Below, piece by piece: positions 45,200 to 48,193 of a stretch of 48,193 nt of DNA. Made by a program: the position numbers and the translations under genes. The DNA comes from an uncultured Solimonas sp. (GTDB lineage: Bacteria > Pseudomonadota > Gammaproteobacteria > Nevskiales > Nevskiaceae). Position 1 is the stretch's first letter. Every line of letters begins with the position of its first letter. The notes below the pieces were generated by a model. The model was not told the DNA's origin, did not search any database, and saw only the letters and a list, made by a program, of their open reading frames with translations. The DNA is taken from the NCBI GenBank assembly GCA_946478985.1, contig CAMLDZ010000013.1, forward strand, positions 1 through 48,193. Reading direction: 5' to 3'.

Positions 45200-46282
45200 A
45201 TGTTCAAAGAGAAACCCGCCGCCGCGGCGCCGGCGCGCGCCGAGCTGTGCCGCATCAGCGTGCACGGCCGTGACGGCCGCGAGGAAGTCTTCGACATCAG
45301 GCGCAACGATCTGCTGCTGAAGGCGGCGATCGAGCAGGGCATCGACTATCCGCACAATTGCCGCGTCGGCGTCTGCGGCCAGTGCAAGACCAGGCTGCTG
45401 TCCGGCCGCGTCAGCCCGATGGTCGATCTGGCGCTGTCGCCGTTGACCAATGAGGAGATCGAGGCCGGCTATGTGCTCGCCTGCCAGGCCAAGGTGCGTG
45501 GCGATCTGGCGGTGGAGGTCAGGCTCGGCCGTCATGCGATGCTGCCGGTGCGGACCGTGTCCGCGCGCGTCAGCCGCTGGCGGCGTCTGCCGGGCGAGGT
45601 CATCGACCTGCGTTTGAAGCTGGATACGCCGGTGCATTTCCACGCCGGCCAGTACTGCACGATCGCCGAGTCCGGCTCGTTCACGCGGCGCAGCTATTCG
45701 TACTACGACCTGCCGCCCGCCGATGACGGTGCGCCGGCGCAGGAAGTGGGTTTTCTGGTCAAGCGCCTGCCCGGCGGCCGCTTCTCCGAATGGCTGTTCG
45801 AGCGCGACCGCAGCGGCACCAAGTTCTGGCTCGAAGGCCCGTACGGCGTGATGGGCGTCGACGAACCGGACCGCGACGGCATTTGCGTGGCCGGCGGCAC
45901 CGGCATCGCGCCGATTTTGTCGATCGTTGCCGACCGCCTGCGCAAGTCGGCGACGGCACGCTTCACCATCGTCTTCGGCGTGCGCAGCGCGCAGGACAGC
46001 TTTGCCGACGCGGCACTGGCGGCGCTGCAGGCGCAGGCGCCGGGCCGCGTGCGGGTGCTCAAGATCCTTTCGCACGAGCCGTCCGGTTCGGCGTGGACCG
46101 GCCTGCGCGGCCTGGTCACGCAGGCGCTCGACGCCGATCTGGGTGTCAGTTTCGGCGACAGCGCCGCCTTCGTCTGCGGCAACTTGGCGATGGTCGAGAC
46201 CGTCGAGAAGAAGCTGATCGGACTCGGCGTCGACGCCGAGCGCATCCACGCCGACAAGTTCGTGCCGTCCGGCACGCCCTGA
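45200..46282 (+). CDS. XylA-like ferredoxin-FAD reductase (electron-transfer component)
   Basis: A 360-residue protein combining a plant-type 2Fe-2S ferredoxin (about 15-110; Cys54, Cys59, Cys62, Cys95) with a ferredoxin-NAD(P)+ reductase part. The FAD motif is RRSYSYYD, the NAD(P) pocket GICVAGGTGIAPILS, and the C-terminal FVCGNLAMVETVEKKL. This order is that of XylA, the reductase of xylene monooxygenase, and of BenC-type reductases. It presumably passes electrons from NADH to the upstream hydroxylase, replacing rubredoxin used by AlkB. The ATG follows the hydroxylase stop by 17 bases. Confidence 0.92.
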   Translation: MFKEKPAAAAPARAELCRISVHGRDGREEVFDIRRNDLLLKAAIEQGIDYPHNCRVGVCGQCKTRLLSGRVSPMVDLALSPLTNEEIEAGYVLACQAKVRGDLAVEVRLGRHAMLPVRTVSARVSRWRRLPGEVIDLRLKLDTPVHFHAGQYCTIAESGSFTRRSYSYYDLPPADDGAPAQEVGFLVKRLPGGRFSEWLFERDRSGTKFWLEGPYGVMGVDEPDRDGICVAGGTGIAPILSIVADRLRKSATARFTIVFGVRSAQDSFADAALAALQAQAPGRVRVLKILSHEPSGSAWTGLRGLVTQALDADLGVSFGDSAAFVCGNLAMVETVEKKLIGLGVDAERIHADKFVPSGTP

Positions 46283-46327
46283 AACCCAAGGGCGACGGCG
46301 CCGCGGCGTCGTCGCGCCGTGTGAGCC

Positions 46328-47461
46328 ATGCTGAGTACAGACCAGAAACTGATTCAGGACGCCGCGCAACGCTACGCGCGCGAGGTGCTGGCGCCGGGCG
46401 CCGCCGCCCGCGAGAAGGCGGCGGCCATCGAGCCCGAGGTGTTCGCCGGACTCGCCGGCATGGGCCTGCTCGGCATGAACGTGTCGGCGGACTGGGATGG
46501 CGCCGGCGCCGACTACGTGAGCTATGCGCTGGCGCTGATGGCGGTGGCCGAAGGCGATGGCGCGGTGTCGACGGTGATGAGCGTCCACAACGCGCCGTTC
46601 TGCGCGATCCTCGAACGTTACGGCTCGACGCAGCAGAAGGAGCAGGTACTGCGGCCGGCGGCGCGCGGCGAATTCATCGGCGGCTTCGCGCTGACCGAGA
46701 GCCAGGCCGGCTCCGACGCCAGCGCGCTGCGCACGCGAGCGGTGAAGAAATCCGACCGCTACGTCATCGACGGCGCCAAGCAGTTCATCACCTCGGGCAA
46801 GATCGGCCGCTACGTGATCGTCTTCGCCGTTACCGACCCGGCCGATACCAAGCGCGGCATCTCCGCGTTTCTGGTGCCCACCGAGAGCCGCGGGTATACG
46901 GTCAGCCACATCGAGCGCAAGCTCGGCCAGAAAGCGTCCGATACCTGCAGCCTGCAATTCGACGGACTCGAAGTGCCGGAGGAACTACGCATCGGCGCCG
47001 AAGGCGAGGGTTACAGGATCGCGCTGTCGAGTCTGGAAACCGGCCGTATCGGCATCGCCTCGCAGAGCATCGGCATGGCGCAGGCAGCGCTGGATGCGGC
47101 GATCCGCTACGCCGGCGAGCGCAAGGCCTTTGGCCGCTCGCTGCTCGATCATCAGGCCGTCAATTTCCGTCTGGTCGACGCCAAGACCCGGCTGGAGGCG
47201 GCGCGGCAACTGGTGCTGTCGGCTGCGCGGCTCAAGGACGCCGGCCAGCCCTGTCTGGAACAGGCCTGCATGGCCAAGCTGTTTGCTTCGGAAACCGCAG
47301 AGGCGGTCTGCTCGGCGGCGATCCAGACCTTCGGCGGCTACGGCTACACGGAGGACTTTCCGGTCGAGCGCATCTACCGCGATGTCCGCGTCTGCCAGAT
47401 CTACGAAGGCACTTCGGATATCCAGAAGCTGATCATCGGCCGCGGCCTGGCCAGCGGCTGA
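46328..47461 (+). CDS. Acyl-CoA dehydrogenase
   Basis: A 377-residue flavoenzyme of the short/medium-chain class. Catalytic Glu360 lies in QIYEGTSDIQK. GFALTESQAGSDASALRTRA and QFITSGKIGRY are the FAD/substrate loops; the YGYTEDFPVERIYRDVRVCQ region is as in butyryl- and isobutyryl-type enzymes. It introduces the 2,3 double bond into an acyl-CoA, passing electrons to ETF. It begins 45 bases after the reductase gene and is probably in the same operon. Chain-length preference is not evident. Confidence 0.95.
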   Translation: MLSTDQKLIQDAAQRYAREVLAPGAAAREKAAAIEPEVFAGLAGMGLLGMNVSADWDGAGADYVSYALALMAVAEGDGAVSTVMSVHNAPFCAILERYGSTQQKEQVLRPAARGEFIGGFALTESQAGSDASALRTRAVKKSDRYVIDGAKQFITSGKIGRYVIVFAVTDPADTKRGISAFLVPTESRGYTVSHIERKLGQKASDTCSLQFDGLEVPEELRIGAEGEGYRIALSSLETGRIGIASQSIGMAQAALDAAIRYAGERKAFGRSLLDHQAVNFRLVDAKTRLEAARQLVLSAARLKDAGQPCLEQACMAKLFASETAEAVCSAAIQTFGGYGYTEDFPVERIYRDVRVCQIYEGTSDIQKLIIGRGLASG

Positions 47462-47552
47462 GCTGATCTTTAGACGCGGGCGGTCATGGCCTGGCGTGTT
47501 CAGCCTGCCGGCTCGCTTCTATCCTGCAGCGCTCCAACGACGAGGTAACTCC

Positions 47553-48193
47553 ATGAGCCTGTGCAAGCTGAACCTGGATGCCGACAGCGGCATCGCCCGC
47601 GTCACCGTCAATCGACCGGATGTGCTCAACGCCATCGACGTGCCGACCGCGCGCGCGATCCGCGACGCGGTGCTGCCGCTGGCCGGCGACGCGCGCGTGC
47701 GCTGCGTGGTGCTGTCCGGGGCCGGCCGCGCCTTCGTCGCCGGCGGCGATCTGGCGCGCTTCGCCGAAGACTTCACGCAGGCGGCCGGTGTCGTCGACGA
47801 ACTGCTCGACGCGCTGCATCCGGCGATCGAAACCCTGCAGGCGCTCGACGCGCCGGTGCTGGCCAGCGTGCACGGCGCGGTCGCCGGCGCCGGCTTGTCG
47901 CTGATGGCAGGCTGCGATCTGGCGATTGCCGCAGAGGGCACGCGCTTCCTGCTCGCCTATGACCGCGTCGGCGCCTCGCCGGACTGCGGCGGCAGCTGGT
48001 TTCTGCCGCGGCTGCTCGGCACACGCCGTGCCGCGCAGTTCGTGTTCCTGAGCGAGACGCTGGATGCCGCCGCCGCGCTGCAGGCCGGTCTGGTCAATCG
48101 TGTGGTGGCGGCCGGGGAGCTGGCTGCGGTCACCGACGAGACGGCGCGCAGGATCGCCGCCGGGCCGACGCGCGCCTACGGCCAGTACAAGCG
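47553..48193 (+). CDS. Enoyl-CoA hydratase/isomerase family protein (partial, cut by window end)
   Basis: 213 complete codons of a crotonase-fold protein; the 3' end lies beyond the window. CoA-binding and oxyanion segments: FVAGGDLARF (61-70) and HGAVAGAGLSLMAGCDLAIA. The two glutamates of classical hydratase (rat Glu144 and Glu164) are replaced: the first position is Asp122 in CDLA and the second falls near Asp137 in AYDRVGASPDCGGSW. The GASPDCGGSWFLPRLLG segment resembles PaaG-like isomerases, where an Asp is catalytic. It could therefore be an isomerase instead of a hydratase. ATG 47553 follows GAGGTA. Confidence 0.88.
   Translation, partial: MSLCKLNLDADSGIARVTVNRPDVLNAIDVPTARAIRDAVLPLAGDARVRCVVLSGAGRAFVAGGDLARFAEDFTQAAGVVDELLDALHPAIETLQALDAPVLASVHGAVAGAGLSLMAGCDLAIAAEGTRFLLAYDRVGASPDCGGSWFLPRLLGTRRAAQFVFLSETLDAAAALQAGLVNRVVAAGELAAVTDETARRIAAGPTRAYGQYK

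Overview
The window reads as chromosomal DNA of a high-GC gammaproteobacterium. The main evidence is a complete 13-gene nuo operon of Escherichia coli type. It has fused nuoCD, a NuoB that begins [10 protein letters not shown], and a NuoI with the same length and cluster spacing as E. coli NuoI. TonB receptor, DUF4382 lipoprotein, acyltransferase/SDR and AlkB/XylM-type genes would fit a Nevskiales/Solimonadaceae-like bacterium, but that placement is a guess. No transposase, integrase, phage gene, CRISPR array, tRNA or rRNA was seen.

Layout. 1-208: no gene seen. 209-3704: cell-envelope redox block with a periplasmic rhodanese-like protein lacking its catalytic Cys, a ScsB/DsbD-like electron transporter and a secreted peroxiredoxin-like protein. 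4003-5938: exported SMP-30/lactonase-like protein and dienelactone hydrolase, closed by a clear terminator. 6296-9184: large TonB-dependent receptor. 9185-9624: non-coding, with several hairpins; two have C-run loops on the minus strand and the last ends in a U-run behind mnmG. 9625-12005 (minus): mnmG and a DUF962/Mpo1-like membrane protein. 12082-14506: RimB-like protease, RimK ligase and AstE/ASPA-like metalloenzyme, translationally coupled. 14723-29753: nuoA-N, interrupted only by a strongly folded 178-nt gap between nuoK and nuoL. 29768-31569: acyltransferase plus an SDR protein without its catalytic Tyr/Lys. 31697-33327: Dps and an orphan oligopeptide-type ABC ATPase, separated by a 71-nt hairpin. 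33396-35096: DUF4382 lipoprotein facing a lipoprotein glutaminyl cyclase. 35245-37261: histone-H1-like peptide, YicC and Gmk. 37331-42165: membrane protein, LON-domain protein, class-3-like lipase, HI0933-type flavoprotein and DUF3228 protein. 42166-43928: divergent LysR regulator and pirin. 44040-48193: XylM-like di-iron hydroxylase, XylA-like reductase, acyl-CoA dehydrogenase and an enoyl-CoA hydratase/isomerase cut by the window end.

How the genes fit together. The nuo operon supplies complex I. The last four genes look like one oxidation route: a membrane hydroxylase with its own electron-transfer protein, followed by CoA-ester beta-oxidation steps. The ScsB-like/peroxiredoxin-like pair suggests reductive peroxide defence in the periplasm. 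RimB/RimK/AstE-like suggests making and trimming of a glutamate-type protein tail.

Non-coding structure is prominent. A three-copy hairpin-rich repeat lies behind gene stops, and there are long inverted repeats at 32228-32298 and 40203-40226, a dyad before the histone-like gene, and the folded regions behind mnmG and between nuoK and nuoL. These last two are the best candidates for undescribed RNA elements.
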